Source: Tessaracoccus aquimaris (GTDB taxonomy: Bacteria > Actinomycetota > Actinomycetes > Propionibacteriales > Propionibacteriaceae). Taken from it: a stretch of 64,000 nucleotides of DNA. Under the pieces are notes generated by a model. It saw nothing but the letters and a program-made list of their open reading frames with translations, ran no database searches and had not been told where the DNA came from. This document shows, piece after piece, positions 46,111 to 55,611 of this stretch; position 1 is the stretch's first letter; each line of letters starts with the position of its first letter. The stretch spans positions 3,472,001 through 3,536,000 of the forward strand of contig NZ_CP019606.1 in the NCBI RefSeq assembly GCF_001997345.1. Direction: 5' to 3'. The position numbers and the translations under genes were made by a program.

Positions 46111-47586
46111 GTGAAGTTGCGTTCAGTGGACCTGGAGCACCCCGAACAGGTGCCCCCCGCCCGCAAGGCGCTGTTCTCCATGCTCAGCGTCGGGTTGCAG
46201 GGCGGATCACGGTTCATCTCCAACTGGCTGATCGGCCGGATCGCAGGCCAACTGGCGCTGGGTGGCGTGGCAAGTGCAACTGCGCTGGCCTTCACGCTGA
46301 ACACGCTGTGGCCCTCCAGCGCTCAGGGCGGAGCATCGAAGTTCATCGCGAGAGCCCGCGGGAAGCAGGACCCGGACGAGGTGCGCGCGGTAGCGGCACA
46401 CCTCTCCCGGCGGGTGCTTCAGGTCACGGGCGCGCTCGCCGTCCTGGCGCCGCCCATCTGGGTGCTGCTGTACGGGGGGGCATGGTGGGAGGGCCTGTGT
46501 GTCAGCGCCATCCTCATCACCGTCGCAAGTTCCTCCTTCGCCCGGGGCGTGCACTTCGGATCGGGACACGTCGCGCGCAGCGCCCGGGTCGACCTGGTCG
46601 CCAGCGGCTTCGGCATCGGCTTCACGGTTCTGTTGCTGCTGCTCGGCGTGCGGAGCATCGCCCTGAGCCTTCCGCTCTCGGTCTCACTCGGCATCTACTC
46701 GTTGCTGTGCTGGCCGTGGTCCGGATCTGGTCGGCCGGACCGCGAGCTGCGCTCGGAGATCGACAAGTTCATCACCTTCTCCTCCCTCGGCTCGCTCGCA
46801 AGCGCCGGGATGCTGCAGATCTCACAGCTCATCGCCCGCTCGCTCGGCGAGGCGGCGGCAGGCGAGTACGCGCCGGCGCTGCAGTTGGTGACGCCTCTCT
46901 CGCTGATCACCAGCGCACTGATCATGGTGCTGTTCCCCGCGATGGCGGAGGCCCAGGGCTCGGGAGACCGGGACCGGATCAGGAAACAGACCGACGCCGT
47001 CACCAGGGCGTTCATGGCCATCCTGGTCCCCATCTTCGGCGCGCTGGCGATCGCATCGCGGCCCGTGATGGCGCTCGTCTGGGGCACCAGGTTCGAGGGC
47101 GCCGCGCACCTGATGCCGGTGTTTTGTCTCGCGCTCCTGCTAAACAACTTGGCCGCGCCGTCGGTGGCGTCCGTGACAAGCGGCCCACACCGCAACATGT
47201 GGTACTCGATGCTGCTCTCACAGGCGGGCCTCGTCGCAGCCATCATCGGATGGGTCGTCCTGGTGCCCCCGCTCGGCGTCCTCGGCGTTGCCGTCGGCTA
47301 CGGAATCGGGGCTGCATTGACCGCCGTGTCCCTGTTCTGCGTGGCGTGGCGGATGAACTCGCAGCGCTGGTTCGGGCTGTCGATCCAGATCCTGATCGGC
47401 GTTGCGGTCATCATCGCGGCGTCGGTATGGCGGCACCTTTCACCCGTCGACTACCTGATCGACTCCCTTGTGGCGGCGGGCTTTGCGCTGGCGTGGCTGG
47501 CCGTCTTCGGCCGCCGCGTCATCGGCCTGCTGCGCTCCCGGCGCTCAGGAGGCGGCGACAAGGGCGATCCCGGCGAGGGGCACTGA
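46111..47586 (+). CDS. Wzx-like polysaccharide flippase
   Basis: This is a 12-14 helix membrane protein (491 aa) of the MOP exporter superfamily, which flips lipid-linked repeat units across the membrane. Features include LFSMLSVGLQGGSRFISNWLIGR near the start, and ALQLVTPLSLITSALIMVLFPAMAEAQGSGDRDRIRKQTDAVTRAFMAILVPIFGALA in the middle, typical of the family. GTG start at 46111 near GGCCGCCGAG. Its last 42 bases overlap the 3' end of the convergent chain-length gene. Likely works with the Wzy-like proteins of this locus. Confidence 0.88.
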   Translation: MKLRSVDLEHPEQVPPARKALFSMLSVGLQGGSRFISNWLIGRIAGQLALGGVASATALAFTLNTLWPSSAQGGASKFIARARGKQDPDEVRAVAAHLSRRVLQVTGALAVLAPPIWVLLYGGAWWEGLCVSAILITVASSSFARGVHFGSGHVARSARVDLVASGFGIGFTVLLLLLGVRSIALSLPLSVSLGIYSLLCWPWSGSGRPDRELRSEIDKFITFSSLGSLASAGMLQISQLIARSLGEAAAGEYAPALQLVTPLSLITSALIMVLFPAMAEAQGSGDRDRIRKQTDAVTRAFMAILVPIFGALAIASRPVMALVWGTRFEGAAHLMPVFCLALLLNNLAAPSVASVTSGPHRNMWYSMLLSQAGLVAAIIGWVVLVPPLGVLGVAVGYGIGAALTAVSLFCVAWRMNSQRWFGLSIQILIGVAVIIAASVWRHLSPVDYLIDSLVAAGFALAWLAVFGRRVIGLLRSRRSGGGDKGDPGEGH

Positions 47587-48765
47587 CCCGGACTCGATGA
47601 TGGCGAGCGCCTCGCGCAGTTGAGGCCTCGTCGCGGCACCTGCCTCCACCACGAGCACGAACGCGTCCAGGCGACGCGCAACCAGTGAACCCGCGCCCGA
47701 AGCCAGGAGCGGGGCGACGGTGACCAGCGCCCAGTCCGAGCCCTGCCCGACCTCCTGCAACAGCGAACCGACCCCGTCGTTGCCTGCCAGTTCAACCGGG
47801 TTGGGGACGGGGCCCCCGGCGCTCAGGAGACGTACCCCGTCGTCGGTGCCGTTGAGGGCGGCCGCGAGGCCGACCCGCTGGCTGATCACGTCGGCGGCTC
47901 CGGGGTTCGCGTCTCCGAGTGGACGGCCACTCAGGTCGAGGTCCACGAGCGTGGTGCGGTGACTGACCGCGAGTTCGTCCGCGACGGCCCGTGCGATCCC
48001 GGCCGCAGGACCCGCGGTCGTGAGGCCTCCGAAGCCGATGGTCCGCGGTCCATGCCCGGGGGCGAGGTAGTCGACGTCGTGCGCCAGCAGTCGCGCGGCC
48101 TCGGCACGGTTCGAGCCGTCGATGACGGCGATCACCGAGTCGTCGGTCAGGTCGGCGATATCGGCCGCGACCCAGATCCGCGAATCGAGGAGGATCCGCA
48201 CCACGAGGTAGGTGAGGCCGAGCAGAACGCCGACGGCGATCCCGGACGCGATCGCCATCAGGAGCCCGGGACCCTCCTCGGTCTGGGTGTCGTAGGTGAC
48301 CGTCCCCATGTCGATGGACATCACGTCACCCTGGAACGGCGCCCCTGCCAGTTCCTTCTGGAAGGCGTCGATGGAGGCCTTGAGGACCTGCTCGGCCCGG
48401 GCGGGGTCTTCATCGGAGAAGGTCACCAGGGCGATGAGCGACTGGCTGCCCGACTTGACCACCAGCCGCCGCTGAAGGTCGATGAGGGGGATGGTCGGCG
48501 AGACGGACTCGCTTGCCGGGACCTGCACGCGGGGGGTGCTGAACAGTTCGATCGCCGAGGAGACCAACTGGCTCATGTTCTGCTGGGCGTTGACATCCGT
48601 CGGCATCGTGGACGTCGGCACCAGGGTGACGGTGGCCGATGCCTGCGTGGTCGACTTGCTGGTCAGAGAGACGAACAGCCCTCCGAGAAGGCCGGTCACT
48701 ATCGCCACGAGAAGGGCGACGCCGATGTGACGCTTGGCAGTTCGCAGCAGAGACGCGATGGTCAT
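47545..48765 (-). CDS. Wzz/capsular polysaccharide co-polymerase-like protein
   Basis: This is a 406-aa protein with two membrane helices (about residues 15-35, VALLVAIVTGLLGGLFVSL, and 175-195, LLMAIASGIAVGVLLGLTYLVVRILL) bracketing an extracytoplasmic domain, as in chain-length regulators. The C-terminal cytoplasmic part resembles a BY-kinase/ParA fold (TLVDLDLSGRPLGDANPG, DWALVTVAPLLASGAG, DAFVLVVEAGAATRPQLREALAIIES). It lacks the Walker A lysine, so it is probably not an active kinase. ATG at 48765 with GAGGAG 8 bases upstream. It is convergent with and overlaps the flippase gene. Confidence 0.85.
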   Translation of the reverse strand: MTIASLLRTAKRHIGVALLVAIVTGLLGGLFVSLTSKSTTQASATVTLVPTSTMPTDVNAQQNMSQLVSSAIELFSTPRVQVPASESVSPTIPLIDLQRRLVVKSGSQSLIALVTFSDEDPARAEQVLKASIDAFQKELAGAPFQGDVMSIDMGTVTYDTQTEEGPGLLMAIASGIAVGVLLGLTYLVVRILLDSRIWVAADIADLTDDSVIAVIDGSNRAEAARLLAHDVDYLAPGHGPRTIGFGGLTTAGPAAGIARAVADELAVSHRTTLVDLDLSGRPLGDANPGAADVISQRVGLAAALNGTDDGVRLLSAGGPVPNPVELAGNDGVGSLLQEVGQGSDWALVTVAPLLASGAGSLVARRLDAFVLVVEAGAATRPQLREALAIIESGSVPLAGIALVAAS

Positions 48766-48885
48766 GCAATCAACTCCTCGTATTCCTCGCACAGCATAGC
48801 CGCCACCACGTGGCCAACTCCGCGTCCCGTGCCGCGCGGAACCCGCTGTGTAGACTCGGCGGCAGCGGACGGGCGGAGGTGTGTG

Positions 48886-50142
48886 GTGGCCAGAAGGACA
48901 CTCGTGTGGATCACCTCAGGTTTTCCCTACGGCAAGGGTGAGCAGTTCATCGAGTCGGAGATCGGCCACTGGGCCGGAGCCGACGCTGACGTCGTCCTGC
49001 TCCCCGAGAACGCGGCAGGCGTCACAGCACGCCGCAGCGTGCCAGCGGACGTCGCCGTGTCGGACGATCTCGTCCGCGTCTGGCACTCGCGTCACTCCCA
49101 GGCGTGGTTCACGATGCGTGCCGCCGTCTCCCCGGTGTTCTGGCGGGAACTGACCTACCTGACGCGCACCCGCGCGCTCTCCCCCTACCGGGTCAAGCAC
49201 GCACTGTTGTCGGTTACGCGCGTCCTGACCGAGTTGCGGGCGCTCAGGAAACTGGCCGATCGTGGCGACGGCCCCATCGACCTCGTGTACACGTACTGGA
49301 TGTCGGTCGGAACCTTCGCCGCGTGCCTCGCAAAGCGGGAGGGGACCGTCCGTCGCGTCGTGAGTCGGGCCCACCGCATTGAGCTGTACGAGGAGGAGCG
49401 CCCGGCGCAGTACACCGCCCTGGTGCGCCAGTTCGTCAAGGACATCGACACCCTCTACACGATCTCGGACAACGGCAGGAGCTACGCCGAGGACCACTAC
49501 GGGTTCTCCGCCGACCAGTTGGTGGTCTCGCGCCTGGGCGTGGCCGTCGACGCCCCGCCGACCCCGCCAGCAGGGCCGGACGCGCTCAGCGTGATGTCGG
49601 TCAGTTCGCTGATCCCCGTCAAGCAGGTGGAGCGCCTCGCCGAGGCGCTCGGGTTGGTCGCCGAACGCCTGCCGGACGTCCAGATCCGCTGGAGGCACGC
49701 CGGGGACGGTCCGCTGAGGCCCGAGATCCAGGCAGCGGCAGAGAGACTCTCGGCGGCCCATCCGAACCTTGACGTCGAGTTCCTGGGCCAGGTCGGAAAC
49801 GCCGACCTGATGGCCAGGTACGCCGTCGAGGAGGTGGACGTCTTCTGCAATGTGAGCGCGAGCGAGGGCGTTCCAGTCTCCATCATGGAGGCGATGGCCC
49901 GCGGGATTCCTGCGGTCGCGCCTCCCGTCGGCGGCACCGCGGAGTTGGTGCTGCCCGAGTTGCTCCTGGACGCCAACTGGGCCGTGCCGGATCTCGCCGA
50001 GGTGCTGATCCGGCAACGGATGGCGTTCAAGTCCGCCGAGATGCGGCAGCGAGCGGCGGGCGCCGTCGCTTCCGCCTACGACGCCGCGTCGAACTACCGC
50101 CGGTTCGTGGGCTCGGTACTCGGCGAAGGCACCGTCAGATGA
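48886..50142 (+). CDS. GT4 family glycosyltransferase
   Basis: This is a 418-aa GT-B enzyme. It begins TLVWITSGFPYGKGEQFIESEI and has SRAHRIELYEEERP, VMSVSSLIPVKQVERL, RWRHAGDGPLRPEIQ and SASEGVPVSIMEAMARG, the GT4 donor-site signature. GTG at 48886 is six bases from GGAGG; GTG at 48883 is a close alternative. It overlaps the Wzy-like gene by ATGA. It is divergent from the chain-length gene, with 120 bases shared as control region. Confidence 0.9.
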   Translation: MARRTLVWITSGFPYGKGEQFIESEIGHWAGADADVVLLPENAAGVTARRSVPADVAVSDDLVRVWHSRHSQAWFTMRAAVSPVFWRELTYLTRTRALSPYRVKHALLSVTRVLTELRALRKLADRGDGPIDLVYTYWMSVGTFAACLAKREGTVRRVVSRAHRIELYEEERPAQYTALVRQFVKDIDTLYTISDNGRSYAEDHYGFSADQLVVSRLGVAVDAPPTPPAGPDALSVMSVSSLIPVKQVERLAEALGLVAERLPDVQIRWRHAGDGPLRPEIQAAAERLSAAHPNLDVEFLGQVGNADLMARYAVEEVDVFCNVSASEGVPVSIMEAMARGIPAVAPPVGGTAELVLPELLLDANWAVPDLAEVLIRQRMAFKSAEMRQRAAGAVASAYDAASNYRRFVGSVLGEGTVR

Positions 50143-51461
50143 GGGCGCCGCTTCAGCCCATCGCGGCGGTCCTGCTGTTCCTGATGCCGCTCGCATCGGC
50201 GCTCGGATCGGTCATCACCATCGGTGGGCTTGCCGTGTCGCGGCCCCTCGCAGGGGTCCTGCTCCTGGTCGCCCTGACCATGCTCGGCAGGTGGGGCATC
50301 GCCGCCAGCATCTCCGTGGCGCTCGGGACCGTGTGGCTGGTGCCTGGGCTGTTGGGGATGGGCGAGAACGACGCCATCCGGCCGTTGCTTTCGGTGGTAC
50401 TGGGGATCGCGACGCTCGTGTCGTTCCTCCTGGTCGCGCGCCAACCGCGGGACGTTCGCGTGCTTGTGTGGGGCTGGGCCTTCGCCTGGGTCATCGCCGT
50501 CCTGCCGGGGCTACGCGAGATCCTGACCGGCCAGCGGATGCCGAACTATCTGGAGAGTTCGAGCCCGTACATCCGGCTGGCGTCCAAGGACGCTGCCTCC
50601 TTCTTCGTCAACCCGAACCTGTTCGCCCTCTTCCTTGGCGCCTCGATGCTGGTGCTGCTCATGGGCGCGGAACTCGAGCGCGGGAGGCGACGGTGGGTCC
50701 TCGTCGTGATGGCGCTGGCGAACCCGTTCCTGATCCACTTCACGGGAAGCCGGATCATCCAAGCGGTCACGCTGCTGGTGGCCGCCTGGTACGTGCTGCG
50801 CGCCCTGCGCTCAGATCTGGCGCGCAGGCGGATCCTGGCCATCGGTGGGGCCGTCGTCGTGCTCGGGGTCGCGGTCTTCGCTGTGCTTCCAGGCTCGCAG
50901 GCCGCTCTTGCGACGTATCTCAAGGGCTCCGGCTTCACCCGCATCAACCTTTACCTCAACGGGCTGTGGATGTTCGGCTCGACAGGGGGCGTCGGGGTCG
51001 GACCGGGAGGCTTCGAGCGCGTCATCCTCAGCGGTGAGGCACCGCTGGAGACCGGCGGCGCGAACAACCCGCACAGCGGCGTCGTCGAACTGATGAGTGA
51101 CTACGGATCCGTGGTGTCGGCCTGCATGGCGGCACTGTTCATCGCGCTGTTCATCAAGATGGCGCCGAGCTTCTGGCGAAGGTTCGCCGTTGGCCGTCAC
51201 GCCGTCTGGGGTCAGGCGCTAGCGATGGCCGCGTTCACCTTCCCCGTGGTGTCCTTTGCCAACAGCGTGTTCTTCGACTCGCCGATTGTCTGGCTGTACG
51301 CCGCCAGCCTGCTGGTCTTCGTCCAGAGGTTCCTCGACGAGCGGGCGACGATGCTGCCAGCGGTTGTGCGCGCCCCGCTGCCTGCGCTGCCGCTTCGGAT
51401 GCGGAGCCTCAGGCGATTGCGGCGGGCGGAGGCGAGAGGCGTCAGCCCCGCCGGTCGTTGA
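50139..51461 (+). CDS. Wzy/O-antigen ligase family membrane polymerase
   Basis: This is a 440-aa polytopic protein with 10-12 hydrophobic helices. The large periplasmic-type loop carries the Wzy_C pattern: FLIHFTGSRIIQAVTLLV, then VGVGPGGFERVI and NNPHSGVVELMSDYG. The NPHSxxxE histidine region is the usual catalytic feature of this superfamily. A polymerase joining repeat units at the outer face is most likely; ligase is the alternative. It is coupled to the upstream glycosyltransferase (ATGA), and its end overlaps a convergent gene by 20 bases. Confidence 0.85.
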   Translation: MRAPLQPIAAVLLFLMPLASALGSVITIGGLAVSRPLAGVLLLVALTMLGRWGIAASISVALGTVWLVPGLLGMGENDAIRPLLSVVLGIATLVSFLLVARQPRDVRVLVWGWAFAWVIAVLPGLREILTGQRMPNYLESSSPYIRLASKDAASFFVNPNLFALFLGASMLVLLMGAELERGRRRWVLVVMALANPFLIHFTGSRIIQAVTLLVAAWYVLRALRSDLARRRILAIGGAVVVLGVAVFAVLPGSQAALATYLKGSGFTRINLYLNGLWMFGSTGGVGVGPGGFERVILSGEAPLETGGANNPHSGVVELMSDYGSVVSACMAALFIALFIKMAPSFWRRFAVGRHAVWGQALAMAAFTFPVVSFANSVFFDSPIVWLYAASLLVFVQRFLDERATMLPAVVRAPLPALPLRMRSLRRLRRAEARGVSPAGR

Positions 51462-52578
51462 GCAGGTCGCGGTAGCGTGACACGAACTCGGTGGCACCCT
51501 CTTCCCAGGAGGGCAGCGGTGCAAGGTCCGCCGCGAGCGCCGCGGCCTCGCCCCGATCAATGCCGTCGAGCAGCGTCGGCAGTTGCGTCGACGGTGACTC
51601 GAGGACGATCTGCTCGGCGAGCGCACCGAGCCTGCGGCGCGCCTCGGGCAGATCGGAACTGACCGGCGGCACGCCCGCGGCGAGCGCCTCGAAGAGCTTG
51701 TTGGGCGACGACCAGGCGTAGGAGAGCGCGCCCGTCTCGATGAGCGCCAGCGCAAGGTCGGCCTGTCGCACGAGCGAGACGACCTCGCCCGGCGGCACCG
51801 GCGGCCGGCGGTGCACGAAGCGGGACCGGGCCGCGGCGGCCTCGACAACGGGGAGCAGGTCCCCCGCACCGACGAAGACCACGTGGGCCGAGGCGGCCGC
51901 CTCGAAGGCCGCGACGATCAATTCGATGTTGCGGCCGCCCGTGATGTTGCCGGTGTGCACGAAGAGCACCTCGTCGTCGGAGAGCGCGAGGTCGGTGCGC
52001 AGGTCGACGTCGGTTGGCGTCGCCTGAGCCGCGGAGGGGTAGTTGTACAGGGTGACCGGCGTGGCGATCTTCGGGTACGTCTCGTCGTACCAGTGGGTGA
52101 TCTGCTCGTTGACGGTCGTGACGAAGGCGCAGCGGCCGATGTAGCGCCGCTCGATGAGTTCGGCGACCCTGCGCTTGGCGCCCACCATGGTCGGCGTACG
52201 GGTCTCCAACTCGTGCGGGTTGTAGACGACCGGCGCGCCCGTCGTGCGAGCAAGTGCGAAGGCGAGCGGAAGGGTCCAGACCGTGTGGGCGCTCACGACG
52301 CTCAACGGCTGCCTGCGGTACTCCTGGTAGACCCGGCGGTACCAACCCCCGACCTTCGAGACCCTGCCGAGGAGCGTCTCCCTCTTCGGCGCCGTCGTTC
52401 CGAGCCTGTCGATCTGGATGCGGGCAGCGACCTGCTCAAGCCCCTCCCTTTCATCCACCTGGAGGCCGACCAGGCGCACGTCGAGGCCGTCGATCCCTTC
52501 GGTGAGCGAATGGGCGATCCGCAGCAACCTGGACGCGTTGTCCATGGGGGAGGGGTAGAGGTGAATGGCGAGGCTCAT
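51442..52578 (-). CDS. GT4 family glycosyltransferase
   Basis: This is a 378-aa GT-B enzyme: SLAIHLYPSPMDNASRLLRIAHSL at the start, VVYNPHELETRTPTM, ELIERRYIGRCAFVTTVNEQI, VLFVHTGNITGGRNIELIVAAF and SSPNKLFEALAAGVPPVSSDLPEARR at the donor site. ATG at 52578 overlaps the upstream polymerase-like gene by 4 bases. The frame is open further upstream without homology. Donor and acceptor not inferable. Confidence 0.9.
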   Translation of the reverse strand: MSLAIHLYPSPMDNASRLLRIAHSLTEGIDGLDVRLVGLQVDEREGLEQVAARIQIDRLGTTAPKRETLLGRVSKVGGWYRRVYQEYRRQPLSVVSAHTVWTLPLAFALARTTGAPVVYNPHELETRTPTMVGAKRRVAELIERRYIGRCAFVTTVNEQITHWYDETYPKIATPVTLYNYPSAAQATPTDVDLRTDLALSDDEVLFVHTGNITGGRNIELIVAAFEAAASAHVVFVGAGDLLPVVEAAAARSRFVHRRPPVPPGEVVSLVRQADLALALIETGALSYAWSSPNKLFEALAAGVPPVSSDLPEARRRLGALAEQIVLESPSTQLPTLLDGIDRGEAAALAADLAPLPSWEEGATEFVSRYRDLLNDRRG

Positions 52579-53849
52579 GCTGGTGACTCCTTGTCCGTCG
52601 TGCCGACCTGGGTGAGCACGAAGATGAAGATCAGGAAGAAGCTGACGGTCAGGTTCCGAACCAGGTACGTGTCGAACAGGTGCGCGGGGAGGGTGGCCAC
52701 CAGCGCGGTGATGGTCGCCGCGCGGTGGCGTGGTCGGCGAACCCACGCCCAGACCATGCCACCCGTGACCAGGCCGAGCGTCAGAAGACCCACCGCCCCC
52801 AGTTCGGCGAGGGCGAACAGCACCGTCGAATGCGGGCTCAGGAGTGCGTCACCCCACGGCGTCGGGTGAAGGCCCGCGCCGGGTACGGGCACCAGCCCGG
52901 TGTCGAAGGCAGCGCTCGGCCACAGCCGTCCCGACCCCACGCCGGTCAGGGGCGACTGCAGCCATGCGGTCCAGGCAGTCGCCGCGTTGACGGATCGCTT
53001 CTCGTCGGAGAAGTTGAAGAGGCGGGCCAGCGACGGTACGAAGGCCGCCAATGCGGCCACCACGGCGAGGGCGCCGGCGGCGACGAACAGCCAGACCCGT
53101 CGACCCTCGTGCCGCCAGAGGGCGCTGCCAAGGCTCAACACCACGAAGAGCATCAGGCACACCACCCCGGCGCGCGAACCGGTGCCGATCAGCAGCACCA
53201 TGCACCAGGCGAAGCCCACCAGGTCGCTCCAATGTCGGGTGGTGCGCCAACGATCGAGGAACACCCCGCCCGCCACGAGGAAGACCACGTGGATGACGGC
53301 CGACCCGCCCATGGCCGTCGCAGCCCGGAGAGTGTGGTGCGTGAGGACCTGCCGCACCCAGGCCAAGGCGCCCGCGACGGCGGTCGCCCAAGCCAGCGCC
53401 GAGAGCACCCTCTGGCGAATGCCCGGCGGTACCAGGAGTGCGCCGAAGATGGCGGCGAGCATCGCAACGACCGCGGCCGCCATGGGAGCGACCAGCAACC
53501 CCCGGGGCACCGGCCACTCCTGAGACGTGACCACCACCGGCAGTGGACCGAGCAGTGAACTGATCAGCGAGACCAGGGCAAGGCCCGCCGCCCCGACGAG
53601 TGCCACCTGAGCGGGGCGCGACAGCCCGGTCCAGGCCCGGACTGCGGGAACGGACAGGACCAGCAGCGCGGTGAAGAGCCAGCCGATCATCGGCCAGGCG
53701 GGGTAGCCTCCGAGGCCAGGACGATCCTCCAGGCCTACGAAATGCAGGGCCGCGCCGGCGAGGACGATGAGCCACGCGACGGTTGCGCGGTACGGAGTCC
53801 GGTCGATCTGCAACCAGTCGAACATCCGCCTCAAAGGCGCGGTTGGCAT
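52575..53849 (-). CDS. second Wzy-like O-antigen polymerase/ligase
   Basis: This is a 424-aa membrane protein with about ten helices. The signature loop LLIGTGSRAGVVCLMLFVVLSLG and, later, LTGVGSGRLWPSAAF and LLSPHSTVLFALAELGAVG follow the Wzy_C pattern (GSRG-like and SPHS-x-x-E/L). It differs strongly in sequence from the polymerase at 50139. ATG at 53849 (MPTAPLRRMF) is taken as the start; 53876 and 53915 are in-frame alternatives. It may be the ligase partner of the other Wzy or serve another polymer. Confidence 0.82.
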   Translation of the reverse strand: MPTAPLRRMFDWLQIDRTPYRATVAWLIVLAGAALHFVGLEDRPGLGGYPAWPMIGWLFTALLVLSVPAVRAWTGLSRPAQVALVGAAGLALVSLISSLLGPLPVVVTSQEWPVPRGLLVAPMAAAVVAMLAAIFGALLVPPGIRQRVLSALAWATAVAGALAWVRQVLTHHTLRAATAMGGSAVIHVVFLVAGGVFLDRWRTTRHWSDLVGFAWCMVLLIGTGSRAGVVCLMLFVVLSLGSALWRHEGRRVWLFVAAGALAVVAALAAFVPSLARLFNFSDEKRSVNAATAWTAWLQSPLTGVGSGRLWPSAAFDTGLVPVPGAGLHPTPWGDALLSPHSTVLFALAELGAVGLLTLGLVTGGMVWAWVRRPRHRAATITALVATLPAHLFDTYLVRNLTVSFFLIFIFVLTQVGTTDKESPA

Positions 53850-53936
53850 GGCGTTTCTCGCTCCCTCCGTCGGCATGGTGATGGACGGCCTCGTCAAGTA
53901 TATTGATCGCGGCAACGAGTTTCAGGGGGTCCAACA

Positions 53937-55547
53937 GTGTTCGAGAAGTCGAGCGGACAAGCATTCGGAGGCAGGTGGGTCACGCGCACGACGCGGGTAG
54001 GCGCACTTGCCCTGAGTTTGGTTCTGATGGGAAGCATGGGCCTGGCTCATGCAGACGAGGGCGTGCCTCCCAGCGCCAACACCGATGCCGAGGCCAACAC
54101 CCCGGCGCCCATCACGATCGCTCCAACCGAGCCGACCCCCTCCGCCAGCAGCGCGCCCTCCAGCGCGGACCCGAACGTGACGACGAAGCCCCTGGTGAAG
54201 CCTCGGACGCTCACACCGCTGACGACGAACGGTTCCACTCCGACGCTGGTCGCCGCTCCGAAGGTCGCCGCGACGTTCAATCTGGCGTGGACCGGCAAGG
54301 CCGGCCCTGTCGTCGGATCGTCGTATGTCTTCTCGGGCACCGGCACCCCGGGAGCGCCCGTGGTGATCTGGTGGGACGTGGACGGCGGATCCAACTGGCG
54401 CAAGTTCGCCACCGGTAGCGCCATCGCCGCGGACGGCACCTACAAGGTGGTCGTCCGGGCGGGCAGCGCCGGATCGTTCAAGTTCACCGCGACCGGCGGC
54501 CACCAGCCCGGCACCGACGGCACCGGTTCGTGGGGGACCCGCGCCGTGTCGGTGCGGATCTACAACGCGGCGACCCCGACGTTCAACACCGCCTACACCG
54601 GCAAGGCCGGCCCCGTCGTGGGCGCCAGTTACGTCTTCTCCGGCACCGGCACCCCTGGCGCACCCGTCGTGGTGTGGTGGAAGTCGACCGGCGGTTGGAA
54701 CGCGTTCTCCACGCGTGGCACCATCGCTTCGACCGGCAAGTACTCGATCTCCATCCCGATCACCAGCGCCGGATCGTTCCAGTTCACCGCGACCGGCGGT
54801 CACAAGCCGGGCACCGACGGCACGGCCTCGTGGGGGACCCGCGCCGTCTCCCTGCGCACCTACAACCCTGTGACGCCGAGCTTCAACGTCGGCTTCGGCA
54901 CTGGCGGCGCGGTCGTGGGCTCGACGTATGTGTTCTCCGGCACCGGCAATCCCGGTGCTCCCGTGGTCGTGTGGTGGCGCACGTCTGGGGCATGGAAGCC
55001 GTTCTCACAGCGCGGTACCGTCGGCACCGACGGTCGCTACCGCATCACCGTTCCGATCGGCAGCGCCGCGACCTTCCAGTTCACCGCCACTGGCGGGCAC
55101 ACCCCCGGCACCAACGGCACCGGATCGTGGGGCACCCGAGCCGTGACCGTCAAGGTCGCTCCCAAGTCGACCTTCCGGCTCGACAAGCGCTGCACCACCG
55201 GGCGGGCAATCTGCATCTCCAAGACACAGCGCAAGCTTGCGTGGGTCGTCAATGGCCAGATCCAGATGACCATGGACGTGCGCTTCGGCTCGGAGCTGAC
55301 CCCGACCCGGGAGGGTTCGTTCCAGGTCAACTGGAAGTCCCGCAACCACGTCTCCAGCCTGTACCACACGCCGATGCCCTACGCCCTGTTCTTCTCCGGA
55401 GGGCAGGCAGTCCACTACTCCGCGGACTTCGCGGCACGTGGCTACAACGGGTCCTCGCACGGCTGTGTGAACGTGCGCGACAAGGTGAAGGTCGCCAAAC
55501 TGTTCGACCTGGCTCGGGTCGGCGACAAGGTGATCGTCTACAAGTGA
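53937..55547 (+). CDS. secreted L,D-transpeptidase with three tandem repeats
   Basis: This is an exported protein of 536 aa. A signal sequence (about residues 1-40, VGALALSLVLMGSMGLAHA) is followed by a Thr/Pro/Ser-rich stretch. Three repeats of about 97 residues follow (roughly 115-210, 211-310, 311-405), each with YVFSGTGTPGAPVV, GSFQFTATGGH-x-PGT and SWGTRAV. The C-terminal YkuD domain (from about 413) has the active-site motif SHGCVNVRD, with H508 and C510. Such enzymes make 3-3 peptidoglycan cross-links or attach proteins to peptidoglycan. GTG start with AGGGGG upstream, and TATATT about 35 bases before it. A strong terminator follows. Confidence 0.9.
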   Translation: MFEKSSGQAFGGRWVTRTTRVGALALSLVLMGSMGLAHADEGVPPSANTDAEANTPAPITIAPTEPTPSASSAPSSADPNVTTKPLVKPRTLTPLTTNGSTPTLVAAPKVAATFNLAWTGKAGPVVGSSYVFSGTGTPGAPVVIWWDVDGGSNWRKFATGSAIAADGTYKVVVRAGSAGSFKFTATGGHQPGTDGTGSWGTRAVSVRIYNAATPTFNTAYTGKAGPVVGASYVFSGTGTPGAPVVVWWKSTGGWNAFSTRGTIASTGKYSISIPITSAGSFQFTATGGHKPGTDGTASWGTRAVSLRTYNPVTPSFNVGFGTGGAVVGSTYVFSGTGNPGAPVVVWWRTSGAWKPFSQRGTVGTDGRYRITVPIGSAATFQFTATGGHTPGTNGTGSWGTRAVTVKVAPKSTFRLDKRCTTGRAICISKTQRKLAWVVNGQIQMTMDVRFGSELTPTREGSFQVNWKSRNHVSSLYHTPMPYALFFSGGQAVHYSADFAARGYNGSSHGCVNVRDKVKVAKLFDLARVGDKVIVYK

Positions 55548-55558
55548 CCACCCCATGA

Positions 55559-55600
55559 ACGGCGAGTGCCCGCACCTCACGAGGTGCGGGCACTCGCCGT
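55559..55600. terminator. bidirectional hairpin terminator
   Basis: A perfect 20-bp stem with a 2-base central gap separates the convergent L,D-transpeptidase and glycosyltransferase genes. Arms are 55559-55578 and 55581-55600 (ACGGCGAGTGCCC...GGGCACTCGCCGT). Confidence 0.8.
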
Positions 55601-55611
55601 CTGATGGGTCG

